Below the pieces are notes generated by a model that worked only from the letters and a program-made list of their open reading frames with translations, made no database searches and was not told the origin of the DNA. 64,000 nucleotides of DNA. Source: Crotalaria pallida (lineage: Eukaryota; Streptophyta; Magnoliopsida; Fabales; Fabaceae). Position numbers and translations under genes: made by a program. The stretch is from the NCBI GenBank assembly GCA_037953625.1, contig CM075653.1, positions 6,820,001 through 6,884,000 on the forward strand, given 5' to 3'. Of this stretch, positions 12,268-23,407 are shown one piece after another; position 1 is the first letter of the stretch; each line of letters opens with the position of its first letter.

Positions 12268-13615
12268 ACATTAACTACATAGTTTAAGATTACTTTGTTT
12301 ATCTTATTCCACTGTCCTACTTAAAGCAACCAATATTTTCTCTACTAATGTCATAATATTTTAGCCAAAGTAAACAACATAGATTATTTTTGAATTTTGA
12401 CCAATAAAACTAATTTAAAGCATAGACAATCTATTGCAAAAATACCAATCGTGGAAGAAGGGTGTGAGCTTCGACTTCAATTAGCTTTTGGGTAATTTTG
12501 ATCTTGAAGATTTAGGTTTCCGAGCCTTCATGACATGTGGTATTGCACTGTCTGAAAAGTGAAAACCAATAGCAAAAGAATTTATTATACCATGGGTGAG
12601 GAAATCAAATTAATGAGGAACAACTATATTTGAGACATTGTCTCATCTCATTCATACCGGAAGAAATTTCATTTAAGCTTATGAAAATTATGATTTATGA
12701 AATTTAATTCACTAATTTGAAGCAAGCTCGTAGTATAGTCAAGAACATTCACGATACACTAGGCTTCCTCAATCTTTCCTCTAGAAAAAGGATGCTAGCT
12801 TTGTGTATTACTCTAAATCCATTAATGTTATTTGACACTTGTTGCTTCTTGAGTAGAGAAAAGACTTCATCTGCAAAAAGTATGAAGAGATAAGGTGACA
12901 AGGAATCACCTTGGTGGAGTCATCTTTGATAAGAGAACTGATATAAGAAAAAAGGCATTTCATCAAGACTTGGATTGCCTAGAGCATAATGAGGCAAAAA
13001 ACCAACAATCTTATTCTCCATTCTAGATACAAAAGCTGAAAAGCAAGTTCAAGACGAGAAATATCTTTATCAACCTCTATGCAGTCCTGCACCATGGCTC
13101 CAAAGTGGGTTTGGTTTGCCTCATTCTTCTTCCATGCATTAAACAAATCCACAGTGCCAAAAATCCTCCATCCAAATCCTCACACAACCATGCCAAAACC
13201 ATGAGCCTCAGTGCCCTTATACACTGAAACATCTATAAAAGCCTTAAAATCACTGCTCTTATATGAAACATTTGTGTATTTATGTGAAACTAACATCAAA
13301 AAACTCCAATACTCAATGCAAATACTTTCTATTTTTACTATTCATAATAGTGCATCACATTGCCTATCATAAAGACCTTTATGCCAGAAGCTAGCTCAAG
13401 TCAAGGCTAGCATTATCTTTCCCCCCTAGGTATCTATACTTCAGATTGTCTTTGCAATAACTTTAATTTGATTGATTAAATTATTTTCAAAATAATAATT
13501 AATATTGTTTACTTCAACTCATATATCATAATATCAGTAGAGAAAGGATTGCTTGCCTCATGTAGGACAGTGGAATATGATAAACAAAGTAATCTTAAAC
13601 TATGTAGTTAATGTC
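12268..13615 (+). repeat. TIR unit B4
   Basis: B-type unit, close twin of B3. RT fragment on the minus strand is at about 12760-13140. Junction to C5 is gtcgac. Confidence 0.9.
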
Positions 13616-14197
13616 GACATTAACTACATAGTTTAAGATTACTTTGTTTATCATATTCCACTGTCCTACTTAAAGCAACCAATATTTTCTCTACTAATGT
13701 CATAATATTTTAGCCAAAGTAAAAAACATAGATTATTTTTGAATTTTGACCAATAAAACTAATTTAAAGCATAGACAATCTATTGCAAAAATACCAATCA
13801 TGGAAGAAGGATGTGAGCTTCGACTTCAGTTAGCTTTTGGGTCTCAAACATTGAGGTACACCAGCCTTCATGACATGTTGTGTTGCACTATCTGAAATGT
13901 GAAAACAATTATAGAAAGTGAATTTTTTATTAGAATTATTTACATAACTAGTAAATATTTAATTAATTATTTTTTTATTAGATTGATAATGGTTGAATAT
14001 GAAAAATTATAGTTAACCTAAAAATTCAAACTATTTGATTGAAAAGATTATATTAGAATAAATATGGAATTATTAAGATTCATTTATTGACATGAACTAA
14101 CATTAATCATAGAATTTTCTCTTTTTAACCAAATAAGAATTGAATTTGTTAATTTTTAACCAAATAAGTAATCTTAAACTATGTAGTTAATGTCCTC
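13616..14197 (+). repeat. TIR unit C5 (short type)
   Basis: C unit like C3 and C4 but without the gccgaag variant. It is followed by the usual gtc-ctc-gac joint. Confidence 0.9.
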
Positions 14198-15548
14198 GAC
14201 ATTAATTACATAGTTTAAGATTACTTTGTTTATCATATTCCACTGTCCTACTTAAAGCAACCAATATTTTCTCTACTAATGTCATAATATTTTAGCCAAA
14301 GTAAACAACATAGATTATTTTCGAAATTTTGACCAATAAAACTAATTTAAAGCATAGACAATCTATTGCAAAAATACCAATCGTGGAAGAAGGGTGTGAG
14401 CTTCGACTTCAATTAGCTTTTGGGTAATTTTGATCTTGAGGATTTAGGTACTCGAGCCTTCATGGCATGTGGTATTGCACTGTCTGAAAAGTGAAAACCA
14501 ATAGCAAAAGAATTTATTATACCATGGGTGAGGAAATCAATCTAATGAGGAACAACGATATTTGAGACATTGTCTCATCTCATTCATACCGGAAGAAATT
14601 TCATTTAAGCTTATGAAAATTATGATTTATGAAATTTAATTCACTAATTTGAAGCAAGCTCGTAGTATAGTCAAGAACATTCACGATACACTAGGCTTCC
14701 TCAATCTTTCCTCTAGAAAAAGGATGCTAGCTTTGTGTATTACTCTAAATCCATTAAGGTTATTTGACACTTGTTGCTTCTTGAGTAGAGAAAAGACTTC
14801 ATCTGCACAAAGTATGAAGAGATAAGGTGACAAGGAATCACCTTGGTGGAGTCATCTTTGAGAAGAGAATTGATATAAGAAAAAAGGCATTTCATCAAGA
14901 CTTGGACTGCCTAGAGCATAATGAGGCAAAAAAACCAACAATCTTATTCTCCATCCTAGATACAAAAGCTGAAAAGCAAGTTCAAGACGGGAAAAATCTT
15001 TATCAACCTCTATGCAGTCCTGCACCATGGCTCCAAAGTGGGTTTGGTTTGCCTCATTCTTCTTCCATGCATTAAACTAATCCACAGTGCCAAAAATCCT
15101 CCATCCAAATCCTCACACAACCATGCCAAAACCATGAGCCTCAATGCCCTTATACACTGAAACATCTATAAAAGCCTTAAAATCACTGCTCTTATATGAA
15201 ACATTTGTGTATTTATGTTAAACTAACATCCAAAAACTCCAATACTCAATGCAAATACTTTCTATTTTTACTATTCATAACAGTGCATCACATTGCCTAT
15301 CATAAAGACCTTTATGCCAAAAGCTAGCTCAAGTCAAGGCTAGCATTATCTTTCCCCCATAGGTATCTATACTTCAGATTGTCTTTGCAATAACTTTAAT
15401 TTGATTGATAAAATTATTTTCAAAATAATAATTAATATTGTTTACTTCAACTCATATATCATAATATCAGTAGAGAAAGGATTGCTTGCCTCATGTAGGA
15501 CAATGGAATATGATAAACAAAGTATTCTTAAACTATGTAGTTAATGTC
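14198..15548 (+). repeat. TIR unit A5
   Basis: A-type unit sharing the gattattttcgaaat variant with A3 and A4. RT fragment on the minus strand is at about 14693-15077. Confidence 0.9.
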
Positions 15549-16860
15549 ACATTAACTACATAGTTTAAGATTACTTTGTTTATCTTATTCCACTGTCCTA
15601 CTTAAAGCAACCAATATTTTCTCTACTAATGTCATAATATTTTAGCCAAAGTAAACAACATAGATTATTTTTGAATTTTGACCAATAAAACTAATTTAAA
15701 GCATAGACAATCTATTGCAAAAATACCAATCGTGGAAGAAGGGTGTGAGCTTCGACTTCAATTAGCTTTTGGGTAATTTTGATCTTGAAGATTTAGGTAC
15801 CCGAGCCTTCATGACATGTGGTATTGCACTGTCTGAAAAGTGAAAACCAATAGCAAAAGAATTTATTATACCATGGGTGAGGAAATCAAATTAATGAGGA
15901 ACAACTATATTTGAGACATTGTCTCATCTCATTCATACCGGAAGAAATTTCATTTAAGCTTATGAAAATTATGATTTATGAAATTTAATTCACTAATTTG
16001 AAGCAAGCTCGTAGTATAGTCAAGAACATTCACGATACACTAGGCTTCCTCAATCTTTCCTCTAGAAAAAGGATGCTAGCTTTGTGTATTACTCTAAATC
16101 CATTAATGTTATTTGACACTTGTTGCTTCTTGAGTAGAGAAAAGACTTCATCTGCAAAAAGTATGAAGAGATAAGGTGACAAGGAATCACCTTGGTGGAG
16201 TCATCTTTGAGAATAGAACTGATATAAGAAAAAAGGCATTTCATCAAGACTTGGATTGCCTAGAGCATAATGAGGCAAAAAACCAACAATCTTATTCTCC
16301 ATTCTAGATACAAAAGCTGAAAAGCAAGTTCAAGGCGAGAAATATCTTTATCAACCTCTATGCAGTCCTGCACCATGGCTCCAAAGTGGGTTTGGTTTGC
16401 CTCATTCTTCTTCCATGCATTAAACAAATCCACAGTGCCAAAAATCCTCCATCCAAATCCTCACACAACCATGCCAAAACCATGAGCCTCAGTGCCCTTA
16501 TACACTGAAACATCTATAAAAGCCTTAAAATCACTGCTCTTATATGAAACATTTGTGTATTTATGTGAAACAAACATCAAAAAACTCCAATACTCAATGC
16601 AAATACTTTCTATTTTTACTATTCATAATAGTGCATCACATTGCCTATCATAAAGTCCTTTATGCCAGAAGCTAGCTCAAGTCAAGGCTAGCATTATCTT
16701 TCCCCCATAGGTATCTATACTTCAGATTGTCTTTGCAATAACTTTAATTTGATTGATTAAATTATTTTCAAAATAATAATTAATATTGTTTACTTTAACT
16801 CATATATCATAATATCAGTAGAGAAAGGATTGCTTGCCTCATGTAGGATTGCTTGTCTCA
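15549..16860 (+). repeat. TIR unit B5 (3' tip deleted)
   Basis: B-type unit whose last ~45 bp of 3' TIR are missing. They are replaced by a short copy of the adjacent ggattgcttg sequence. It is the last A/B unit before L1. RT fragment on the minus strand is at about 16040-16420. Confidence 0.88.
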
Positions 16861-17397
16861 ACATTAACTACATAGTTTAAGATTACTTTGTTTATCATAT
16901 TCCACTGTCCTACTTAAAGCAACCAATATTTTCTCTACTAATGTCATAATATTTTAGCCAAAGTAAAAAACATAGATTATTTTTGAATTTTGACCAATAA
17001 AACTAATTTAAAGCATAGACAATCTATTGCAAAAATACCAATCCTGCAAGAAGGATGTGAGCTTCGACTTCAGTTAGCTTTTGGGTCTCAAACATTGAGG
17101 TACACCAGCCTTCATGACATGCTGTGTTGCACTATCTGAAAAGTGAAAACAATTATAGAAAGTGAATTTTTTATTAGAATTATTTACATAACTAGTAAAT
17201 ATTTAATTAATTATTTTTTTATTAGATTGATAATGGTTGAATATGAAAAATTATAGTTAACCTCAAAATTTAAACTATTTGATTGAAAAGATTATATTAG
17301 AATAAATATGGAATTATTAAGATTCATTTATTGACATGAACTAACATTAATCATAGAATTTTCTCTTTTTAACCAAATAAGAATTGAATTTGTTAAT
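16861..17397 (+). repeat. TIR unit C6, left part, fused to L1
   Basis: C unit that runs normally to gaatttgttaat. Instead of the duplicated ttttaaccaaataag motif and TIR tip, it then passes directly into L1. The same breakpoint base occurs before L2 and L3. Confidence 0.88.
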
Positions 17398-18400
17398 ATG
17401 GATTTAGAATATATGCTTTTTAAAAGGAGTTTAATTGTTTCAAAAAAAAAAAGAATTAAGCATGACATGTCTACTCTCATGTTCAATTCAGATTGAATGA
17501 GTGTTTAGAAAATTCTCATCCTTTTTATATTTAGAAAGACAAAATTGTAGAGAAAAATACTGAGATGTTGATATTAAAACTATGAACTTGCATCTTTTTT
17601 ATCGAAACAAACTTTTAGATAGGTTTCCACACGAAAAGGCGAGAGATCGTTTTTTGGGTTGTTAGTCACCTATATATAAATATTTTTAATTATATATGAA
17701 CATATGAGTTTTGAGTTCAAATCCTATATCAACTTGATATTGATTCAAGTGATACTATACATAGTTCTTTTCTCTTTTACAAAAATCCATGTTCACATAA
17801 ATTTTTTTTAAAAAAATATTTTATTTATTTATTTTTTATTTTATTTTATTTTATTTGCGAAGAGTAAGTCCAAAAAATCAATTCATTAAATGGAGGAGAA
17901 CTTACCAAAACGCAAACAATTTTAACATTTAATTGAGCAACTAAAAAATATAGAATTTAATTATTAAATTTAAGATTGAAATTAATTTTTTAATCTAAAT
18001 TCAAAATACACTCTAAAAATCCAAATGTACAGATTTAATAATTTAAATAGAATTTAAAGATTAAACTTATTTTTAAAAGTAAAATACAAATATACCATCT
18101 AATTAAAGGAGAAAAAATAAAAAGGCCCATAATGAAAATAATTAAATTTTCCAGAAGAAGCACGCAACTACTTTTTTATTTAAATTTTATAATTTTATTT
18201 TAAATATTTAATTATTTATTATTTTCTGTAGAAAAAAAGTTCCCAAAAAAGGTGGTTCCAAAAAAAGCATAAGATTACCGAAAAACAAACATAAAATAAT
18301 AAGAAAAAACATAGGGGAAAAGAAATATAAAAAGAGTAAAAAAAAGGAAAAAGAAGAAGTCAAATAAAATAAAATAAAAACCCGGATCTGCACAGATCTA
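17398..18400. other. AT-rich leader of L1, no gene seen
   Basis: Long A and T runs with a purine-rich stretch at about 18300-18365 and no coding signal. Small open frames here (for example minus strand 18208-18393, rich in Phe and Leu) translate the purine tract and have no recognisable domain. Confidence 0.6.
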
Positions 18401-18682
18401 AGGCGTTGATGGTGGTGAGTGCTTCAACATCACGCATAACCAATGATTGTGTAGATCTGGTGGAGCGAGAGAGGCACTTGCTCGTCAAGGATAGAGAGGA
18501 TCATCGTTGAAGGCAGCACGTGGTTTGAGATGCGGAGGGATAAATGATTGAGGATGAAAGGGTTGTTAAATGAGTTTCTGGAAAATGAGAACAAAAAAAA
18601 GGAAAAAAATAAAAGGAAAAGGAAAGACGGAGAATGGCATGACAAAGAGAGTGTAATGTTTTGAGAACTGTGTAGAGTAATA

Positions 18683-18776
18683 AAAATTTGATTAACGGAA
18701 GGCGTGGGATGGTTTATTTATAGTAAAAAATATAGGGTTTGAGGGAATGGGTTTTCCACAAAAAGCCCATGGCCCA
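18683..18776 (-). promoter_or_regulatory. Promoter-like block: Site II pair, telo-box, TATA box
   Basis: On the minus strand two Site II elements (TGGGCC, plus strand 18771-18776; TGGGCT, 18764-18769) are followed by a telo-box AAACCCTA (18733-18740) and a TATA box TATAAATA (18715-18722). A start of transcription near 18685 is expected from spacing. This order and spacing is a known signature of plant ribosomal-protein and other growth-linked gene promoters. The block is intact in L2 and L3. The leader downstream has no convincing coding frame: the first ATG (18638-18640) opens only about 24 codons. I infer a captured host promoter; activity is unknown. Confidence 0.55.
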
Positions 18777-19316
18777 AAAGGAAAATTTTAATTAGTTTTT
18801 ATTTTTCATTTTGGGGTATGTTCCGGTGTGGCCAAAGTTAATGCACCCAAAACATTTCATTTTTTTTTATGTCTTCACTATTTAATGATTTTTTTTATTC
18901 GCAATTTAATCAAGATAAACTATGTCATTTCGGAAAACTCTTCACGTAGATTATGAATCTACAAATCTTTTCACTTAAATTTTTTTTATATATAAAAAGA
19001 TTTTTTTGAAAAATGATTTTCTTATTAAAAAAAATCAAAATTTCATTTTTTATATATTTTTTAAATATTTTTTTTACTTTGACTCTCAATAACATTTTTT
19101 GTTGGCATCTGACATTGACAAATCATATTATTCGGGAAAGCTCTCACTGTGTAGATATTAAATGAACGAAATTTTTAACCTTAAAAACTAATTTTCAAGT
19201 CCAAAGTGATTTTTATTAAACGTGTCAAAAGTCTTGCTTTTACCTTTTCGATATTAGGTGGCAAGGTTACTAAGTTTAGTCTTTGCTTGTATTAAATTTT
19301 CGTGATGGGAATGAAG
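18777..19316. other. AT-rich spacer of L1, nothing recognised
   Basis: Sequence between the promoter-like block and the LTR-like element. It has long T runs and no open frame or repeat structure that I recognise. Together with the sequence after 22947 it forms the site into which the LTR-like element inserted. Confidence 0.5.
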
Positions 19317-19321
19317 TTATT
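19317..19321 (+). repeat. Target-site duplication TTATT, left (L1)
   Basis: Matches TTATT at 22942-22946. The same pair flanks the L2 copy (35561-35565 and 38648-38652). Confidence 0.75.
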
Positions 19322-19686
19322 TGTGACACCCTCGTTTTATATCTTGAAAATAATAAATATTTTCAAATATAGAATATTTGCTATCAAAATTAGGACTAGA
19401 AAATTTTTCCTCTTTAATTGGTACTTGCCCGATTATAAACACTTTTAATCTAGACGTATAGTTTGAATTCGGCTTCATAATACCTTAATTACGAAAAGGC
19501 TCCCGAGACAATATCTTTCTAATATAATAAAACATTTTCGTAACATTTATTGAAATATATTATTGTCTCTTGAGTTTGATCGAGTGCATAGAATATGAAC
19601 TTACTGTCGAATCCTTTTAAATCAAAATCAGAGTATGCGGAAGTAAAAGTAATACTTGTGGGGCACTGCTGAGGTAAATAAAAACG

Positions 19687-19687
<1 letters not shown>

Positions 19688-19732
<45 letters not shown>
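19688..19732. repeat. (AT)n microsatellite
   Basis: Uninterrupted AT dinucleotides inside the LTR-like element. The tract is shorter in L2 (about 35931-35970) and L3 (about 63391-63426). In some frames it yields Ile-Tyr repeats, which are not real protein. Confidence 0.95.
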
Positions 19733-19734
<2 letters not shown>

Positions 19735-19970
19735 ATAAAACCCCACCAGTATCATCAGTAGCAAGTAACATAAGTCGAGATAGCAAGTTTTGGTGAAACA
19801 TATACAAACCAGCTGCATAAATTAAACCTCACTCTAAGACCTCTCAAAATATATACAATAGATCACAGTATCCAAAAATAGAAGTCCCAGAGCAGGTCAT
19901 CCATGTCCTCAGCAGCTCCTCTGATCCTCCACAACTCTATCCCTACGATCTAGGATCCAAAACATCCATG

Positions 19971-20460
19971 CTATGCAGGCTCCTGTGAACCAGCAGGTCC
20001 ACCTCTAGCAGAAACAGTCGGCTCGACATGCACCTCCTCCTCGTCCTCATCCTCCACAGAGTCCTCCTCGACCTCGCCTGACTGTACAGAGACCCCACCA
20101 CTGGGTCTAGGATCTGCAGAAGCAGTTCTCTCAAAATCAGTCGGACCAGGAGAAAGAGTCTCCTCAGTGACAACTCTGTGGGAGGAAGGATGAGAACGAG
20201 TGGCAACTCTAAACCAAAACTATGGAATCGACGCACAGGTCGAGCCGGGGGTGGTCCTCTATATGTATAAAAGGGTGGAACATGCATAGTATAGACTAAA
20301 GGGATCCTAAATCGACGAGGTCGCACCCGAACCAGTGGGTTAGGGTGGTAGAGAGTGATCTCCACCTCCCCCTCAAAAGTGGCACGGTGCTCCTCATACG
20401 TCCATATACCACTAGGGATAGGGCGTATCTCGATGCAGGCTAGGTATCTGGCCATCACCT
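19971..20460 (-). pseudogene. LTR-internal ORF with acidic C-terminus, frameshifted
   Basis: The minus-strand frame starts MARYLACIEIRPIPSGIW and runs through an Arg/Pro-rich part (VRVRPRRFRIP, PPPARPVRRF). Near 20215 the coherent reading moves to another frame, which gives a Ser/Thr/Pro stretch and an acidic run (EVEEDSVEDEDEEEVHV) and ends at TAG (19971-19973). A pyrimidine-rich tract ending TTTAG just before the ATG resembles a 3' splice site, so this may be the last exon of a spliced transcript. The shift is shared by L2 and L3 (36210-36690 and 63667 to window end). L2 also lost 4 nt near 36568. I do not recognise the family. Confidence 0.45.
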
Positions 20461-20678
20461 AAACAGGGCATAGGGAGTAAGTATACACATGTACATAATT
20501 GATAAAGACTAAAATTACAAACACAAGTATGTCATGGACAGACAACAATGCAAGTACATATGAGCATACCAATTTTCAACATTATATTTCATATAATGCA
20601 AGTGGCATGATGCATGATTTTCTATCCACGACTAAGGCCTCTAAAAGTCCATCTTGGACGTCCATCCAATACACCCTT

Positions 20679-20915
20679 GTGTTCCCGGAACACTGACATT
20701 CGTTCCCAGAACGTAATGCCAAACCATACTTGGATAATAAGCATCACTCCCAGAGTGTGCATCACGTTCCCAGAACGCATACGTTCTCAGAACGCATACG
20801 TTCTCAGAACGCATAAAAACCAGGTCCCGAACACTGGCCACATTCCCAGAATGTGTCATCAAGTAGGTTACAATTTGGTATTCCCGGAGTACCCTCCTCA
20901 TATTCCCAGAATATG
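20679..20915. repeat. Cluster of TCCCAGA-centred palindromes (L1)
   Basis: At least nine short palindromes share the centre TCCCAGA, TCTCAGA or TCCCGGA but have different stems. Perfect ones are at 20679-20693 (GTGTTCC/GGAACAC), 20701-20713, 20745-20757 (CACTC/GAGTG), 20765-20777, 20782-20794, 20799-20811 (CGTTC/GAACG), 20839-20855 (CACATTC/GAATGTG) and 20899-20915 (CATATTC/GAATATG). One at 20877-20893 has a single mismatch. Two of them form a 17-bp tandem repeat. Frames read through this cluster are open on both strands because the sequence is self-complementary, so they are not evidence for genes. Confidence 0.8.
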
Positions 20916-21174
20916 ATAAACGTTCCTACCAACCAAACTTCCATTCTATATGGATGCACAATCATCAAGGTTGGTTTTATCTTTACTTTAATTACTGTGA
21001 TTTAGAAATATTTAAGTTTTTCTTTTGAATAATTAATTTGATGTATAATCCTTGGCACAAAATTCTCATCTTGATCAATTATCTCAAAACATGCCATTAG
21101 GCTTAGATTGGAAAAAAAAACATAACCAATGGTATTCAAAAAGACTTAACTTTTATTTTTAAAATTCAGGTACT

Positions 21175-21203
21175 AACCGGTTACAGTCTCAGGCTAACCG
21201 GTT
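21175..21203. promoter_or_regulatory. AACCGGTT pair 1, 21-bp spacing
   Basis: Two 8-bp palindromes AACCGGTT at 21175-21182 and 21196-21203, each extended to TAACCGGTTA. They are 21 bp apart start to start. The binding factor is unknown. Confidence 0.55.
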
Positions 21204-21550
21204 AGAATTACAGACCTGAACTGTTTTACCATTGAAATTCAGAAAACCCTTTTTCTTGAATTCTCTACCCAATCCATAAACAATTTTTAACATTGTTTTA
21301 TACCTCAAAACCACTGTGTTCATCATCCAGAAGTCTAAATCACATTCCATTTCCAAATGAGCACAATTTCCACTTGAAATTATCTCATTATACTAAGGTA
21401 TTAACTCCCAATTTCAATCTGAATTATTACAATATAATCAGCTTCATTTCAGATTGAATTCCAGTGAAAATAAGGTCTAGATTTGAGTAACATTGATAAG
21501 ACCATAGGACTGATTTCAAAACTTATTTTCTTTGAAATTTTACAGTGTCT

Positions 21551-21579
21551 AACCGGTTACAAATATCGAGTAACCGGTT
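21551..21579. promoter_or_regulatory. AACCGGTT pair 2, 21-bp spacing
   Basis: Palindromes at 21551-21558 and 21572-21579 with the same 21-bp step. The 13-bp spacer differs from pairs 1 and 3 except for ACA at its left and T at its right end. Confidence 0.55.
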
Positions 21580-22644
21580 AGATTATGCAGTCAACATACT
21601 AAAACATGAGGTTTTGCAAACCATTCTTTTCATTACTCAAATCTAACCAATTTCAACATTCAAAAGAGTTCATATACCTTAAGTAAACATGTTTAACCAC
21701 AGAAACACATCCAACTTGCATGCATTAAGTTTATTGTATCAAATTGCATAAAAACCAATATAAACACAGTTCAATACCACAAAACTTATAATAAACATTT
21801 AGATTATGATTCAAGCATCAAAATCACTTGCATGCATCAACACAAAGTAGCTCAAACAGAATTGAGCTAGAATTTGGCCTCCAAGCCTTTTTACCTTAAA
21901 CACATAATGCCCTTTTGAGTCTATGTTGACTCAAATCCTAAATCACTTGATTTTAGTCTAAATCTAGTATAAGGTAAACTTCTCCCATACCTCTAAGTTG
22001 TTTTTGATGAGTATAACCTCTGAAACTTGAAGAAAATCCACAATCTCCCCACAAAATCCTATGTTCTGCTCTCACCACGATTTTCCATCAATAGGGTTCA
22101 AAGACCAGAGAATTTGACATAGGAATTGGCCAAAGAAATTGGGGAAAACAGTTAGAACTCAATATAGGTAACATGCACTACTGAATGAAAGTGATTTGAG
22201 ACCTAGGGGTTACCTGAACTGATCAAAATCAGAGCCCAATTAAACACAGCTTCCCGAACTAAGAAGAAACAGAATCCAGCTTTCCAACACTCAGCTTCTC
22301 AGATCAATTTCTCCTCCCACACACACTCTTTACTCACAAGCTTTATATCAATGGAAAGCCCTTGATTTAAGCTTTCCAGAAGTGTATCTCTCACTCTCTA
22401 ACTCTCAAAGAAGAAGAAGAATTTCAGCAACGAATCCAGGAACCCTAAACAGAGCCTCCACCCTCAATCTCAGACAAACAACCCTAAATTCGTCAACAAC
22501 ACGGGCTTAAATAGAGGGATTTCCTTTCCATGCACGCCGACGCGTGTTTTCCACTGAGTTTAGACTGATTTCGTGGCGATTCCAGGGATTAATCAAGGGA
22601 TTACTCATCAAAACGCACTAACCCAGTTTCTGGGTTCATCGTCT

Positions 22645-22673
22645 AACCGGTTACAGGGCATTACTAACCGGTT
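22645..22673. promoter_or_regulatory. AACCGGTT pair 3, 21-bp spacing
   Basis: Palindromes at 22645-22652 and 22666-22673, again exactly 21 bp apart, near the right end of the LTR-like element. Confidence 0.55.
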
Positions 22674-22941
22674 AGGTCAGTACAAAAATTAAAATTAATA
22701 CTTTTTAAATCTTTCCCTCCAAGAACCTATCTAATATTACATTGAGGTCCTAATCCAAGGACTAAAATGCAATATCCATATTTTTTTGTATTTATTTGCC
22801 ATATAAAAATACCTTCACCTATTTTTATATTTCAGGCTAATTAAATACAAAATATAAACTTGGGAAATTTATATAAATTAATAATAAAACTTTATTATTA
22901 ATTTCCTTATTATCCGGGAGACGAAAATTAGGGGTGTTACA

Positions 22942-22946
22942 TTATT
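22942..22946 (+). repeat. Target-site duplication TTATT, right (L1)
   Basis: Right copy of the 5-bp duplication next to the GGGTGTTACA end of the LTR-like element. Confidence 0.75.
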
Positions 22947-23400
22947 CTTCTACCTTAAAAAACATTCGATAAAAAAAAGGGGAGTGGGAGAAACAATAAG
23001 AAAGAAGACAAACAAAGAAGAAAAGAAAGGAAATGAAGAAGATACAAATCAGAAGGTCCGATAGAAAAAAAAAGTACAGCAGCAATACCAGTGGCGACGA
23101 TGGAAGTGGCCACTAGGTCGGAGTTTAGTATCACGTCGGGAAGGTAACCTTCATAAAAGATCATTGTTCTCTTTGGGTCTAAAGGATTTTTTTTCTCCCA
23201 GTTGTGACTTGAATTGATTATAGTGTTCTTTGATACATCTTTAAATAGTTAAAATTCATCTTAATTTGTTTTAATTTGTTTAATTTACTTTAAGTTAGTT
23301 AAATTGTGATATCGGCCTCCATCATTAGTTGAAAATTTAATTTACCATTCTCAAAATTATAAAAAAAATGTTAATGAAGTTACATTATTTTAATACTATT
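22947..23400. other. Spacer with purine tract, no supported gene
   Basis: A G/A-rich tract (about 22970-23045) is followed by ordinary AT-rich sequence. A 69-codon minus-strand frame (22955-23164) begins MIFYEGYLPDVILNSDLVA, but its second half is a translation of the purine tract and I recognise no domain. The L2 copy is shifted by indels in an A-run, which argues against coding. Confidence 0.5.
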
Positions 23401-23407
23401 AATTAGA

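Larger units (their letters stand above)
19322..22941 (-). mobile_element. LTR-like element (probable solo LTR), L1 copy
   Basis: A 3620-bp element starts TGTGACACCC and ends GGGTGTTACA. These ends are TG..CA with a ~10-bp imperfect inverted terminal repeat, as in many plant Ty3/gypsy LTRs (TGTAACACCC type). It is flanked by the 5-bp direct repeat TTATT (19317-19321 and 22942-22946). The size, ends and duplication fit a solo LTR; no gag, protease, RT or integrase is present. Orientation is tentative: the frame on the minus strand and the TGTAACACCCC start on that strand suggest minus. It contains an (AT)n tract, a frameshifted ORF, a palindrome cluster and three pairs of AACCGGTT. Confidence 0.7.

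Noticed and set aside
1..16860. CRISPR-like array
   Set aside because: Repeats are kilobase-sized, without short unique spacers. The setting is a plant genome.
1..17397. Centromeric satellite
   Set aside because: The C-A-B higher-order pattern resembles centromeric arrays, but the unit length, TIR structure and lack of any centromere marker leave no basis for that call.
18430..18645. Minus-strand 71-codon frame downstream of the promoter-like block
   Set aside because: It opens with TTG, not ATG. The first true ATG gives only about 24 codons, and L2 breaks the frame. Kept only as possible untranslated leader.
20679..20915. Heat-shock elements
   Set aside because: Plant HSEs have GAA and TTC separated by 2 nt; here TTC and GAA are separated by 3 nt, and several stems lack TTC/GAA altogether.
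20614..20916. Overlapping 100-codon plus and 86-codon minus ORFs in the palindrome cluster (also 36849-37151)
   Set aside because: Self-complementary sequence makes both strands look alike, so open frames on both strands are expected. No domain or start context supports them.
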